From assembly GCA_965242915.1 (NCBI GenBank), contig CBDETN010000025.1, forward strand, positions 62,001 to 126,000: 64,000 nucleotides of DNA, read 5' to 3'. The DNA is from CAJXII01 sp965242915 (GTDB lineage Bacteria; Campylobacterota; Campylobacteria; Campylobacterales; Arcobacteraceae). How positions within the stretch are numbered: position 1 is the first letter of the stretch; every line of letters begins with the position of its first letter. The notes beneath the pieces are model-generated. The model was given only the letters and a program-made list of their open reading frames with translations. It searched no databases and was not told where the DNA came from. Positions 45,374 to 53,187 of the stretch are shown one piece after another. The position numbers and the translations under genes are program-made.

Positions 45374-45503
45374 CTTAATAAAGCCTTGTAGTATATTGTT
45401 CTCCTAAACAATTTCGAAATTTAACAATATATGCAATACATTACAGCCAAGCATAAAGACTAAATCTTAGATATATTGCAAGGTTTTATTAAAAATTTAT
45501 AGG
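45364..45503 (+). promoter_or_regulatory. Strongly structured leader upstream of the feo genes
   Basis: Bases 45364-45396 pair with 45471-45503 over 33 positions with 29 Watson-Crick pairs, three G-U pairs and one mismatch (45374/45493). The 74-base loop contains further pairings: TATATTGTT (45392-45400) can instead pair with AACAATATA (45423-45431), and AAGA/TCTT can form a small hairpin near 45456-45467. The stem ends in the first AGG before a second Shine-Dalgarno-like GGGG at 45509-45512. It could be a regulatory RNA leader, a small stable RNA, or a decayed inverted-repeat element. No known riboswitch class was recognised. Confidence 0.6.
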
Positions 45504-45517
45504 GGAAAGGGGAAATT

Positions 45518-45712
45518 ATGGCACAACATATAATGGATGAGATAAATAAATTTAGCACTTTTAAATTTGATAAACAAAATAATCGTGTAATAAATTTAAA
45601 ATCTAAAGAAGATACAAATATTGATGAATATTTAGAAATTGAGTTTTTATTGGATAATAATTATATTAGACGAACTTACGAACCTAATTTTGAAATACAA
45701 ATTGTAAAATAA
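45518..45712 (+). CDS. Small hypothetical protein in the feo operon
   Basis: A 64-residue acidic protein, MAQHIMDEINKFSTFKFDKQ and on to YEPNFEIQIVK, preceded by a strong AAAGGGGAAATT ribosome site. It is 9 bases upstream of feoA. It is not recognisably FeoC. It is probably an accessory of the ferrous transporter, but this is from position only. Confidence 0.65.
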   Translation: MAQHIMDEINKFSTFKFDKQNNRVINLKSKEDTNIDEYLEIEFLLDNNYIRRTYEPNFEIQIVK

Positions 45713-45721
45713 AGGAAAAAA

Positions 45722-45940
45722 ATGACAATAATAGACTGTAAAATAAATAAATCTTATGTAGTTAAAAAGCTACATACTACAGGGGCTTTAAGACAAAGAC
45801 TTATATCTTTTGGGATATTAAAAGGTGTAGAGATAAAATACTTAGCTCATACAAATTTTAAAGGTACTTACGAGATACAAGTTGGAAAGATGAATATAGC
45901 TTTACGAAAAATAGAAGCAGAAAAAATTGAGGTAGAATAG
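45722..45940 (+). CDS. feoA: Ferrous iron transport protein A
   Basis: A 72-residue SH3-like protein: YVVKKLHTTGALRQRLISFGILKGVEIKYLAHTNFKGTYEIQVGKMNIALRKIEAEKIEV, the usual FeoA pattern with the small barrel and the final LRKxEAxxI. It lies 2 bases before feoB. It is thought to modulate FeoB activity. Confidence 0.92.
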   Translation: MTIIDCKINKSYVVKKLHTTGALRQRLISFGILKGVEIKYLAHTNFKGTYEIQVGKMNIALRKIEAEKIEVE

Positions 45941-45942
45941 TT

Positions 45943-48039
45943 ATGAAAAAAAATATTAAAATTGCACTTGTAGGGCAACCAAATGTTGGTAAAAGTATGC
46001 TTACAAATTCTATGGGAAAAACAACTTTACATGTTGGGAATTTTACAGGTGTAACAGTAGAAAAAAAAGAGATAGAGTTTAAATATAAAGATTACACTAT
46101 AAGTATGGTTGATTTACCTGGTACTTATATGTTGGCTGATTATTCAACAGAAGAGAAAGTTACAAGTGATTTTTTGAAAAATGAAGAGTATGACATCATC
46201 TTAAATATTGTAGATTCTACAAATCTTGAAAGAAATTTACAATTAACCTCTGAACTTTTAAATATGAATAAAAAGATGATAATTGCTCTAAATATGAGCG
46301 ATGAAGCTAAAAAAGAAAATATAGAGATAAACTCAAATTATATGAGTGAACTTTTAGGAGTTGATGCGATAAAAGTTTCTGCACTTACAAAAGATGGTAT
46401 TGATCATCTTTTGGCAACTATTGTAAAAATATTTGCACAACCAAAAAAAGAATCTAAACTTATTTTTAGTGAAGCGATAGAGGAAGAGATTACCAATATA
46501 GTTTCACATCTAAAAGAATCTAAATATAAAGATGGTGATTCACATCGTAAAATTGCTATAGATTTAATAAATGAAAATAAAGATATTTATTATGAGTTAC
46601 ACGATGAGCCTATATGGACAGGTTTGCAACCTATTGTTTTAAAAGCAATTAAGCATATCAAAATACACCATGATGAAGATACCATGATAGATATTATGGC
46701 AGATGAGTTTATGGCTTTTAACAAAGGTATCATAACTGAAACTGTAAAAACTAAAAAATTAGATGAAAAAAAGAGAACTATCACACAAAAAATTGATAGT
46801 GTTCTTATCCATCCAATTTTAGGTATTCCTATATTTTTATTTTTTATGTGGGGATTGTTTCAACTTACTTTTGAGATAGGTTCAATACCTATGGATTATA
46901 TTGATGCTTTTTTTGGTTCTTTGGGTAATAGTGTTGGCGGTATGATTGGAAATGATGAGTTTCGTTCATTAATAGTTGATGGACTAATTGCAGGTGTAGG
47001 TGCTGTTGTGATGTTTGTACCAAATATTATAATTTTATTTATTGGTATTGCTTTGCTTGAGGGTACTGGATATATGAGTAGAGTTGCTTATTTACTTGAT
47101 GGATTTTTTCATAAATTTGGTATGCATGGTCAATCTTTCATCCCACTTGTAACTGGTTTTGGTTGTTCAATTCCTGCATATATGAGTGCTAGAATACTTA
47201 AAAATGATACTGATAGATTACTTACTTTATTTATAATTGGTTTTATGAGTTGTGGAGCTAAACTTCCTGTATATGTTCTTTTTGTAGGTGCTTTTTTTGC
47301 CCCTGAAAATGCAGGAAATATTTTATTTACTATTTATATAGGTGGTGCGTTATTAGGTTTAGTTATGGCTAAGGTACTTAAAATGACTGCTTTTAAAGGG
47401 GAAAGTGAACCATTTGTAATGGAGATGCCAAAATATAGAATGCCATCACTTACTTTAATATGGCACACAGTTAAATCTAAAACTATGATGTACTTAAAAA
47501 AAGCAGGTACATTTATAGCAGCTGCTTCAATGCTTGTATGGTTTGCTAGTAACTACCCACAAAATTTAGAACTATCAAAAGTTTATGAAGTAAAAATCGA
47601 AAATGCAATCGAAGAAAAAAAAGTTAAATTGGAAAATGAACTAAATGAAAAACTTTTAGAACAAAGTTATATAGGGCAAATAGGAAAATTTATAGAGCCT
47701 GTATTTGAACCTCTTGGTATGGATTGGAAAATGGCAGTTGCACTTCAAACAGGACTTGCTGCTAAAGAAGTAGTTGTATCAACTTTAGGGGTTTTATACT
47801 CTTTAGGTAGTGATGTTGATGAAGAAAATAGCTCACTTATTGAAAGACTATCTAATAATATATCATTTGCTTCTGCTGTAGCATTTATAATAATTACGAT
47901 GATATATTTACCTTGTTTAGCTGCAACTATCGTATTTGCACGAGAATCTGGAGGGATTAAATATGCAGTATATCTATTTATATTTACTTCTATTGTAGCT
48001 TATGCTTTAGCATTTGTTGGGTATCACTTGGCTTTATAG
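45943..48039 (+). CDS. feoB: Ferrous iron transport protein B
   Basis: GTP-gated Fe(II) permease of 698 residues. The N-terminal G domain has G1 GQPNVGKSMLTNSM, HVGNFTGVTVEKKE, G3 VDLPGTY and ALNMSD as G4. The membrane domain begins near residue 290 with the Gate motifs LIAGVGAVVMFVPNIIILF and LVTGFGCSIPAYMSAR (conserved Cys), then FMSCGAKLPVYVLFVGAFF and QTGLAAKEVVVSTLGVLY. The protein appears complete. It is the main iron importer of the block, probably Fur-controlled. Confidence 0.96.
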   Translation: MKKNIKIALVGQPNVGKSMLTNSMGKTTLHVGNFTGVTVEKKEIEFKYKDYTISMVDLPGTYMLADYSTEEKVTSDFLKNEEYDIILNIVDSTNLERNLQLTSELLNMNKKMIIALNMSDEAKKENIEINSNYMSELLGVDAIKVSALTKDGIDHLLATIVKIFAQPKKESKLIFSEAIEEEITNIVSHLKESKYKDGDSHRKIAIDLINENKDIYYELHDEPIWTGLQPIVLKAIKHIKIHHDEDTMIDIMADEFMAFNKGIITETVKTKKLDEKKRTITQKIDSVLIHPILGIPIFLFFMWGLFQLTFEIGSIPMDYIDAFFGSLGNSVGGMIGNDEFRSLIVDGLIAGVGAVVMFVPNIIILFIGIALLEGTGYMSRVAYLLDGFFHKFGMHGQSFIPLVTGFGCSIPAYMSARILKNDTDRLLTLFIIGFMSCGAKLPVYVLFVGAFFAPENAGNILFTIYIGGALLGLVMAKVLKMTAFKGESEPFVMEMPKYRMPSLTLIWHTVKSKTMMYLKKAGTFIAAASMLVWFASNYPQNLELSKVYEVKIENAIEEKKVKLENELNEKLLEQSYIGQIGKFIEPVFEPLGMDWKMAVALQTGLAAKEVVVSTLGVLYSLGSDVDEENSSLIERLSNNISFASAVAFIIITMIYLPCLAATIVFARESGGIKYAVYLFIFTSIVAYALAFVGYHLAL

Positions 48040-48068
48040 CAAAAGTGAAAATAAAATTAAAAAAAGGA

Positions 48069-48112
48069 ATACTAAAGAATCAAAAGATATAGTTAAAAAA
48101 AGAGGTTCAAAA
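48069..48112 (+). mobile_element. Short fragment of an IS1182-type transposase
   Basis: AATACTAAAGAATCAAAAGA and the following bases encode NTKESKDIVKKRGS, matching NTKKAKEIVRKRGS of the transposases at 26739 and 52543. Only about 44 bases remain. No function. Confidence 0.4.
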
Positions 48113-48133
48113 GTAGCGAATAGCGGTTGCGCA
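48108..48133 (+). repeat. Dispersed TAGCGG repeat, copy R4, truncated
   Basis: AAAAGTAGCGAATAGCGG matches R1 and R3, then the copy is cut by the IS256-type end at 48134. It lies downstream of feoB. Confidence 0.5.
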
Positions 48134-48218
48134 GAGAGTGTAAAATAAACTGTGTAAACCCACCAGTTTCTTTTTAATCACTTCTCATATTTTGCCATAA
48201 TCTCCTTAAAAAATATAC
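48134..48218 (-). mobile_element. IS256-type right-end fragment
   Basis: GAGAGTGTAAAATAAACTG and following bases are the inverted counterpart of 40090-40175, including the last transposase codons. It is cut on the right by IS3-type element a copy 2. Confidence 0.85.
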
Positions 48219-49551
48219 TATAATACCCCAAGAAGACAAGACAACTTTTTCTAAATCCTTATTCTCTTTTTCACCTGTTACCTTATGCCACAATTTCAAC
48301 TAATTTATCATAATCCTTATTATTAATTTTTAAACTATCATAATAAAAACTCATTGGTTTTTTATAATTTAAAGTTTGATGAAATCTTTTATGATTATAA
48401 AAATCAATATAATCTTTCACATCAGTTTTTAACTCTTTAATTGTGTTATATTCATTTAGATAAATTCTTTCAACTTTTGCACTTCGCCAGAATCTCTCTA
48501 TACAAATATTATCAGTAGCTCTACCTTTACCATCCATTGAGATAATGATGCCATTATCTTTTAAAGTCTGTGTATGGATATGACTTGTGTATTGACTGCC
48601 TTGATCTGTATTAAATATTTCAGGTTTACCATATAGCGATAATGCTTCATTTAGAACATCCATTGTTAAAGCTGAATCCATAGTGTTGGATATTTTCCAA
48701 GATAGTACAGCTTTAGAATACCAATCAATTATAGCTGCTAAATAAACCATGCCGCCATTAATCTTGATATATGTTATATCCGTACTCCATACTTGATTTG
48801 CTTTTACTATGTCAACTCCTCTAAGCTTGTAAGAGTATTTTTTATGTTGCTTATCTGGTATTGATAGATTTATTGGTTTAACTGCTAATATTGGCTTTAA
48901 ACCCATCTATTGTCTATATTTATAAACAGTATTCAAACTTATATTGTATCCATCTTCTAAAAGTTGCTGATGAACTTTTAAAGCTCCATATATTGGTATT
49001 TGCTCATAAATATCATTTATCTTATCTTTGAGTGATATTTTATGCTTATTTTCTATAGGCTTATAATATAAGCTGCTTGGATTTAATTTTATAAGTTTAC
49101 ATTGAGTTGATACTGAAATATATGTTAGCTTAGACTCTATCAACTCTTTTTTATTAGATAAGTCCAAGCTTTGTAGCTTTTCCTCAAGCCATTCCTTTTC
49201 AACTGTCATTTTACCTACTATCTTTGCATAATCATCTATTTTAGATTGTAATTTTAAGTTTTCGTCTTTATATTCTTTGATAGCCTTTGCAGGCTCCATT
49301 GCCAACTCTGCATTATCCAAAAATATCTTCTTCCAATTTTGGATATTTTTAGGTGTTATATTATTTTTACTTGCTATCTCATTTAAAGTCTTTTCACCTT
49401 TTAAAACTTCTAAAACAATTTTTGTTTTAAATTTTGCTGTAAATATTCTTCTTTTTGTACTCATTTTTTACCCCTATTAAATATTTTATTATTTTAACTT
49501 TTTAGGAATAAGAATCTTATTTTTTCGTTCTTATTTTCTTGGGGTATTATA
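48219..49551 (-). mobile_element. IS3-family element a, copy 2 (1333 bp)
   Basis: Same ends and length as the element at 25406. Compared with copy 1 the transposase gene has an in-frame TAG (48904-48906) and a few other shared differences with copy 3. It is inserted in the IS256-type fragment on its left; on the right it borders the leader of the outer-membrane gene. Confidence 0.92.
48283..49464 (-). pseudogene. IS3-family transposase with in-frame stop (copy 2)
   Basis: The 393-codon frame is split into 185 and 207 residues by TAG in place of the GAG codon in YRQEMGLKP. Both halves are otherwise intact, including the DDE motifs in the second half. One further private change gives WLEEKLQ. 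Without suppression it cannot make full-length transposase. An independent DNA-binding fragment is possible. Confidence 0.9.
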
Positions 49552-49646
49552 GTTTTAGTTTTCTCCTTTATTAATTATAGTAGCTAGTCTAACTTAAGTT
49601 TTTAAGCACCCAATTTTTTCATTAAGCCTCATTTTCAAATTTCTTC

Positions 49647-49724
49647 CCCATAGGTGTTATGAATATTTAAGTTTATAAAAGATATGATTTCTTTGTAACT
49701 CCCTATGGGTGAAATAATATCTTT
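49647..49724 (+). promoter_or_regulatory. Possible pseudoknot in the leader of the outer-membrane gene
   Basis: CCCATAGG (49647-49654) can pair with CCTATGGG (49702-49709), and AAAGATAT (49678-49685) with ATATCTTT (49717-49724). The pairs interleave, as in an H-type pseudoknot, 40 bases upstream of the start codon. Eight-base pairs in AT-rich DNA may arise by chance. The rest of 49552-49764 shows nothing else beyond the ribosome site AAAGGATAAAAAAAG. Confidence 0.3.
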
Positions 49725-49764
49725 TAGGTTGTAGTTATTGGTTTAATTTAAAGGATAAAAAAAG

Positions 49765-50388
49765 ATGATAAAAAAATCTTTAATAGTAGCAAGTTTATTA
49801 TTTGCTACAACAAATGTAGTAGCACAAAGTGAGTACTTTATGGGTGTTGGAATTGGTAGTGGAAGTTGGACACCAACGACAACAGTAGTAAGAGTAAGTG
49901 ATGGAGCTTCTGCAACAATATCACAAAGTGATAGTGGTGGTGTATTTTCTATTTTAGGTGGTACAATAATTGATAATAAACATAAACTTACAATTGGTTA
50001 TACAACATATAGTACAAGTGCTGATGTTGATATGAATTCAATTGATTTAGGATATGCTTATTTTATTGACCAAGATAGTTTAAAAATTACTAATAAAAAA
50101 TGGAAACCATTTATTGGTGTAGGTTATACAATGTTGAATTATAAAGAAAAATTACCTAGTTCTTATAATAAATCAGAATTTAATCTAAAAACAAAAGCGG
50201 TAATATTAAGTATTGGAACAGATTATGAAATTGATAAAAAACAATTTTTAACAATAGGTTATGATTTTAGTTTATCTACATCAGGAAGTGAAAGTGCAAC
50301 ACATACAACTGGTGGAAATGATTACACAGTAACTGCTGAAACTGATAAAGTAAGTAGATTTTTAGTTTCTTATAATTATAAATTCTAA
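49765..50388 (+). CDS. Outer-membrane beta-barrel protein, OmpW/opacity-like size
   Basis: A 207-residue protein with signal peptide (residues 1-20, ending NVVA-QS) and alternating amphipathic strands (YFMGVGIGSGSWTP, HKLTIGYTTYSTS, KPFIGVGYTMLNYK, SRFLVSYNYKF) ending in the terminal Phe of outer-membrane barrels. The size suggests eight strands. The exact family is uncertain. It is isolated among mobile-element pieces and followed by its own terminator. Confidence 0.78.
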   Translation: MIKKSLIVASLLFATTNVVAQSEYFMGVGIGSGSWTPTTTVVRVSDGASATISQSDSGGVFSILGGTIIDNKHKLTIGYTTYSTSADVDMNSIDLGYAYFIDQDSLKITNKKWKPFIGVGYTMLNYKEKLPSSYNKSEFNLKTKAVILSIGTDYEIDKKQFLTIGYDFSLSTSGSESATHTTGGNDYTVTAETDKVSRFLVSYNYKF

Positions 50389-50412
50389 TGTTTCCAAAAT
50401 CTAAATTTAACA

Positions 50413-50437
50413 CAAGAGAAGACTTCTACTTCTCTTG
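50413..50437 (+). terminator. Terminator of the outer-membrane gene
   Basis: CAAGAGAAG (50413-50421) and CTTCTCTTG (50429-50437) form a 9-bp perfect stem with a 7-base loop, 25 bases after the stop codon, followed by AAATTATTT. Confidence 0.7.
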
Positions 50438-50489
50438 AAATTATTTAAAACTTTATAGAATAATTTAAACATCCATTAAAGACAAAGTA

Positions 50490-50501
50490 TAACAAATCGT
50501 T
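50490..50501 (+). other. attC-like half-site at IS1182-type end B
   Basis: TAACAAATCGTT directly precedes the element end CAGACTG. It resembles the 5' half of integron attC sites (TAACAA-TCGTTCA). The element ends B and C are identical inside for about 120 bases, whereas this flank differs at two of 12 positions, so it is target rather than element sequence. Confidence 0.35.
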
Positions 50502-50623
50502 CAGACTGTGAATTTAGCCCCAAATAAACTATTTTCACAGCTAAAATTCAAGCTAAATCTTCAAATATTTTAATTTTTTACTCAAAATCTGAAAATAAAA
50601 AATATTTATAAAGAAATATGATC
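50502..50623 (-). mobile_element. IS1182-type element B, right-end fragment
   Basis: CAGACTGTGAATTTAGCCCC through the last transposase-proximal bases is identical to 52492-52613. It is cut at the GATC next to IS3-type element b (50624). No coding part remains beyond the far C-terminus. Confidence 0.85.
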
Positions 50624-50657
50624 TGTCAACCCTATATCATACTAAGAACTATAAATT

Positions 50658-51240
50658 CTAAGCAACCATTTCATTTTGTAACATTAACTCTTCAAACTCA
50701 ACTGGTGAATAATTATTATTTGCACTATGCATTCTTTGTCTATTGTAATATACTTCTATATATTCAAATATAGATTGATTAGCTTTTGATTTAGTTTCAT
50801 AAATCTCATGATGAGTAAGTTCAGTTTTTAATGTATGGAAAAAACTTTCAGCAACTGCATTATCCCAACAATTACCTTTTCTACTCATACTTTGTATAAT
50901 TCCATTTTCTTCTAATAAATCTTTATGAGAGTAAGATGCATACTGACTACCTCTATCTGTATGCCATATTAAATCTTTTCTTTTTATTTGCTACAAGATT
51001 TAAATCTTTCATAATATTTCCAATTCGTCTTCTTGAAACAATAAGCCCATATAATCGCTCTAGTTTATCTTTTAGCCGTCTTGTACCATATTTGCATCTA
51101 CTTTGAATAAATATAATCTCTATTAACTCATTAAGTTTATCATCTACTGTTTTAACTATACATCCATTATTAATCCAATGATAATAACTTGAAATATCTA
51201 CTTTTAATATTTTGCACATTAGATTTTTATTGAAGTTCAT
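50658..51240 (-). pseudogene. IS3-type OrfB (integrase) with deletion and frameshift
   Basis: The start MNFNKNLMCKILKVDISSYYHWINNGC and RCKYGTRRLKDKLERLYGLIVSRRRIG are the OrfB HTH_21 region. After KKRFNMAYR the frame shifts and about 100 residues containing the first catalytic Asp are missing; the rest reads IWHTDRGSQYAS, MSRKGNCWDNAVAESFFHTLK and RMHSANNNYSPVEFEELM. Inactive. Confidence 0.85.
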
Positions 51241-51266
51241 TTTATTATCTTTTATCCAGGTATACT

Positions 51267-51581
51267 TTATTGAACTTCTTTCGCAAAGTATACTGCTGCT
51301 TTTTTTAATATATCACGCTCCTGCCTAAGTAGTTTAGTTTCTCTTCTTAGCCTTTTATTCTCTTGTTCTAAAGTTTCTTTGGGAGTTTTGACTATAGATT
51401 TAGTTAAATCTTGATTCGCCTTTTTATATTCATTCATCCAATTATAAATTGTCTTAGGATTTACATCTAAATCTTTAGCAATTTTTAGAACTGAATCACC
51501 ATTATTTAAAACCAACTGTATTGTTGAATCTCTAAACTCTCTTGTATATTGACTATTTTTCATATTTTCTACTTTCTTCAT
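51267..51581 (-). CDS. IS3-type OrfA
   Basis: A 104-residue helix-turn-helix protein: MKNSQYTREFRDSTIQLVLNNGDSVLKIAKDLDVNPKTIYNWMNEYKKA, then a leucine-zipper region LEQENKRLRRETKLLRQERDILKKAAVYFAKE. The frame is intact; frameshifting onto OrfB would normally make the transposase. A second copy is at 60207. Confidence 0.88.
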   Translation of the reverse strand: MKKVENMKNSQYTREFRDSTIQLVLNNGDSVLKIAKDLDVNPKTIYNWMNEYKKANQDLTKSIVKTPKETLEQENKRLRRETKLLRQERDILKKAAVYFAKEVQ

Positions 51582-51635
51582 ACTTTTATTTTAACTTAGA
51601 TTTATTTAAGTTCTAAGTATGAATTAGTGTAGCCA

Positions 51636-51838
51636 AATCAACTGTTGCTGATGCAATATTAGATAGGATTGTACATTCTTCACATAGAGTTGAACTAAAA
51701 GGTACATCAATGAGGAAAATTATGTCAAAAATAAATTAACACTTGGACACTTTATGCTAAAATGTTGTTAGAGAATATTTCAAATTTGTAAGTGTCCAAG
51801 TGTTTGTGATACGGTGTCTTTGTTGAGTGATATTTGTA
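51636..51838 (+). mobile_element. IS21-type element, right-end fragment
   Basis: Contains the last about 30 istB codons (TVADAILDRIVHSSHRVELKGT and on to IMSKIN, stop at 51739) and the terminal repeats ending GAGTGATATTTGTA. It is in the same orientation as the left-end fragment at 42274. A short open frame (RFAVFPEVDLVFTCK, stop at 51894) continues to the right and may be the tail of a destroyed gene. The rest of 51895-51979 is the relB promoter region. Confidence 0.85.
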
Positions 51839-51979
51839 GCCAGATCAGATTTGCAGTATTTCCAGAAGTTGATTTAGTATTTACTTGTAAATAATAGATT
51901 AATTTATAAATTTAAAACTTAAGTAAAATTCACTTAAGTTTTGATACAATAATATATAAATAAATTATAGGGGTAAATT

Positions 51980-52186
51980 ATGTGTATCAATCCTAATTAT
52001 ATAGTAGATAGTGAAAATCATAAAATTGCAGTGCAACTAGATATTAATACTTACAATCAAATTACAGAAACATTAGAAAATTTTGCATTATATAAATTAA
52101 TGGAAGAAAATAAAGATAATGAAACATTATCTTTAAAAGATGCCAGAGAATATTATAAATCATTAAAGCAAAATAAAGCTTCATAA
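51980..52186 (+). CDS. RelB/Phd-type antitoxin
   Basis: A 68-residue acidic protein: YIVDSENHKIAVQLDINTYNQITETLENFALYKLMEENKDNETLSLKDAREYYKSL. The strand-helix-helix order and the final LSLxDAxxYYxxL fit RelB-like antitoxins. It starts with ATAGGGGTAAATT as ribosome site and is 6 bases upstream of the toxin gene. A promoter-like TACAATAAT lies near 51945. Confidence 0.82.
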   Translation: MCINPNYIVDSENHKIAVQLDINTYNQITETLENFALYKLMEENKDNETLSLKDAREYYKSLKQNKAS

Positions 52187-52192
52187 TATTAA

Positions 52193-52459
52193 ATGGAAGT
52201 TGAAATAAAGAAAAAGTTCTTAAAAGAACTTTCAAAATTACCAAATGAATATGCAGACACAATAGAAAAATTTATATTTGACAAATTACCAACTTATGAT
52301 AATTTAAGTGAAATTGGTAAAGTTGAAAAAATGACAGGATATAAAAACTATTTTAAAATCAGATTTGGTGATTATAGAGTAGGAATCAAAAAAGAAAATA
52401 ATACCATAATAGTAGAAATAGTAAAACACAGAAAAGAAATATATAAATATTTTCCATAA
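52193..52459 (+). CDS. RelE-type toxin
   Basis: An 88-residue RelE-fold protein: MEVEIKKKFLKELSKLPNEYADTIEKFIFDKLPTYDNLSEIGKVEKMTGYKNYFKIRFGDYRVGIKKENNTIIVEIVKHRKEIYKYFP. The basic core (FKIRFGDYRVGI) and final KHRKEIYKYFP are RelE hallmarks, pointing to a ribosome-dependent mRNase. It is followed 20 bases later by the attC-like half-site. Confidence 0.87.
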   Translation: MEVEIKKKFLKELSKLPNEYADTIEKFIFDKLPTYDNLSEIGKVEKMTGYKNYFKIRFGDYRVGIKKENNTIIVEIVKHRKEIYKYFP

Positions 52460-52479
52460 CTTTTACTAACAATCAAGCA

Positions 52480-52491
52480 TAACAATTCGTA
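52480..52491 (+). other. attC-like half-site at IS1182-type end C
   Basis: TAACAATTCGTA directly precedes CAGACTG of the element. The match to the 5' part of class 1 integron attC sites (TAACAATTCGTTCA) is 11 of 12 bases. It follows the relE stop by 20 bases, where a cassette attC would be placed. Confidence 0.4.
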
Positions 52492-53187
52492 CAGACTGTG
52501 AATTTAGCCCCAAATAAACTATTTTCACAGCTAAAATTCAAGCTAAATCTTCAAATATTTTAATTTTTTACTCAAAATCTGAAAATAAAAAATATTTATA
52601 AAGAAATAAGCCAAATAAAGCCCAAGCACCAAGATATATTTTGCTATATCTTCCCTTATCTGTGTTAAATCTTTGTTTTTAATAGCTAAACACAACTTTT
52701 TAAATAGAGTTATCCCTATGAGGTTTAAAAGTCTTTTAAAATTATATGTAAACATAATAAGAGCATTTTCTCCAAGTACCTTTTTCTTACCACGAACTAA
52801 AAAATGATCCCAACCTAAAGTTCTTTTTATAGTTCCAAATGGATGTTCAACTATCGAACCTCTTTTTCTAACTATCTCTTTAGCTTTTTTAGTATTCATT
52901 TTAAAAGTATAATCATCAATGATTGTTTCATGCTCCCATCTGTGCATTTGTTTATAAAAAGTTTTATCTGATAAGCAGTTTTTTTTCAATGGACAAGCTT
53001 TACAAATAACACTAGATAATCTATATACATCTAACATTCTATTATTTCTTTTATATTGAGTTTTGCTGTTTGCTAAGATTTGATTATTCGGGCAGATGTA
53101 GCAATCATCTTGCTTATTATATAAAAATTGGTTCTTTGAGAACTTTGAATCTTTAATCTTCTTTTTAGTTGCTGTATTTCTTAAAGG
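52492..53187 (-). mobile_element. IS1182-type element C, truncated
   Basis: Right end CAGACTGTGAATTTAGCCCC at 52492, coding to the left of 53188 where IS3-type element a copy 3 begins. No matching left half lies beyond that element, so the remainder is deleted. Confidence 0.85.
52543..53187 (-). pseudogene. IS1182-family transposase, C-terminal half
   Basis: About 213 residues from PLRNTATKKKIKDSKFSKNQF to the end, with CYICPNNQILANSK, CKACPLKKNCLSDKT and RGSIVEHPFGTIKRTLGWDHFL. It is about 90 percent like the copy at 26739 by eye. An open frame extends into the IS3-type end to an ATG at 53268, but those codons are not transposase sequence. Confidence 0.87.

Larger units (their letters stand above)
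50624..51635 (-). mobile_element. IS3-family element b, copy 1, internally deleted
   Basis: Ends TGTCAACCCTATATCATACT (left) and, inverted at the right, TGGCTACACTAATTCATACT: 26-base imperfect terminal repeats sharing TCATACT-AGAAC. It interrupts the IS1182-type fragment on the left and an IS21-type fragment on the right; the flanks do not match as a target duplication, so a deletion has occurred. Confidence 0.85.

Noticed and set aside
45364..45503. Assignment of the feo leader as 6S RNA
   Set aside because: A short shared word (UUACAGCC) is not enough; the element is shorter than 6S and has no long terminal hairpin with a central bubble.
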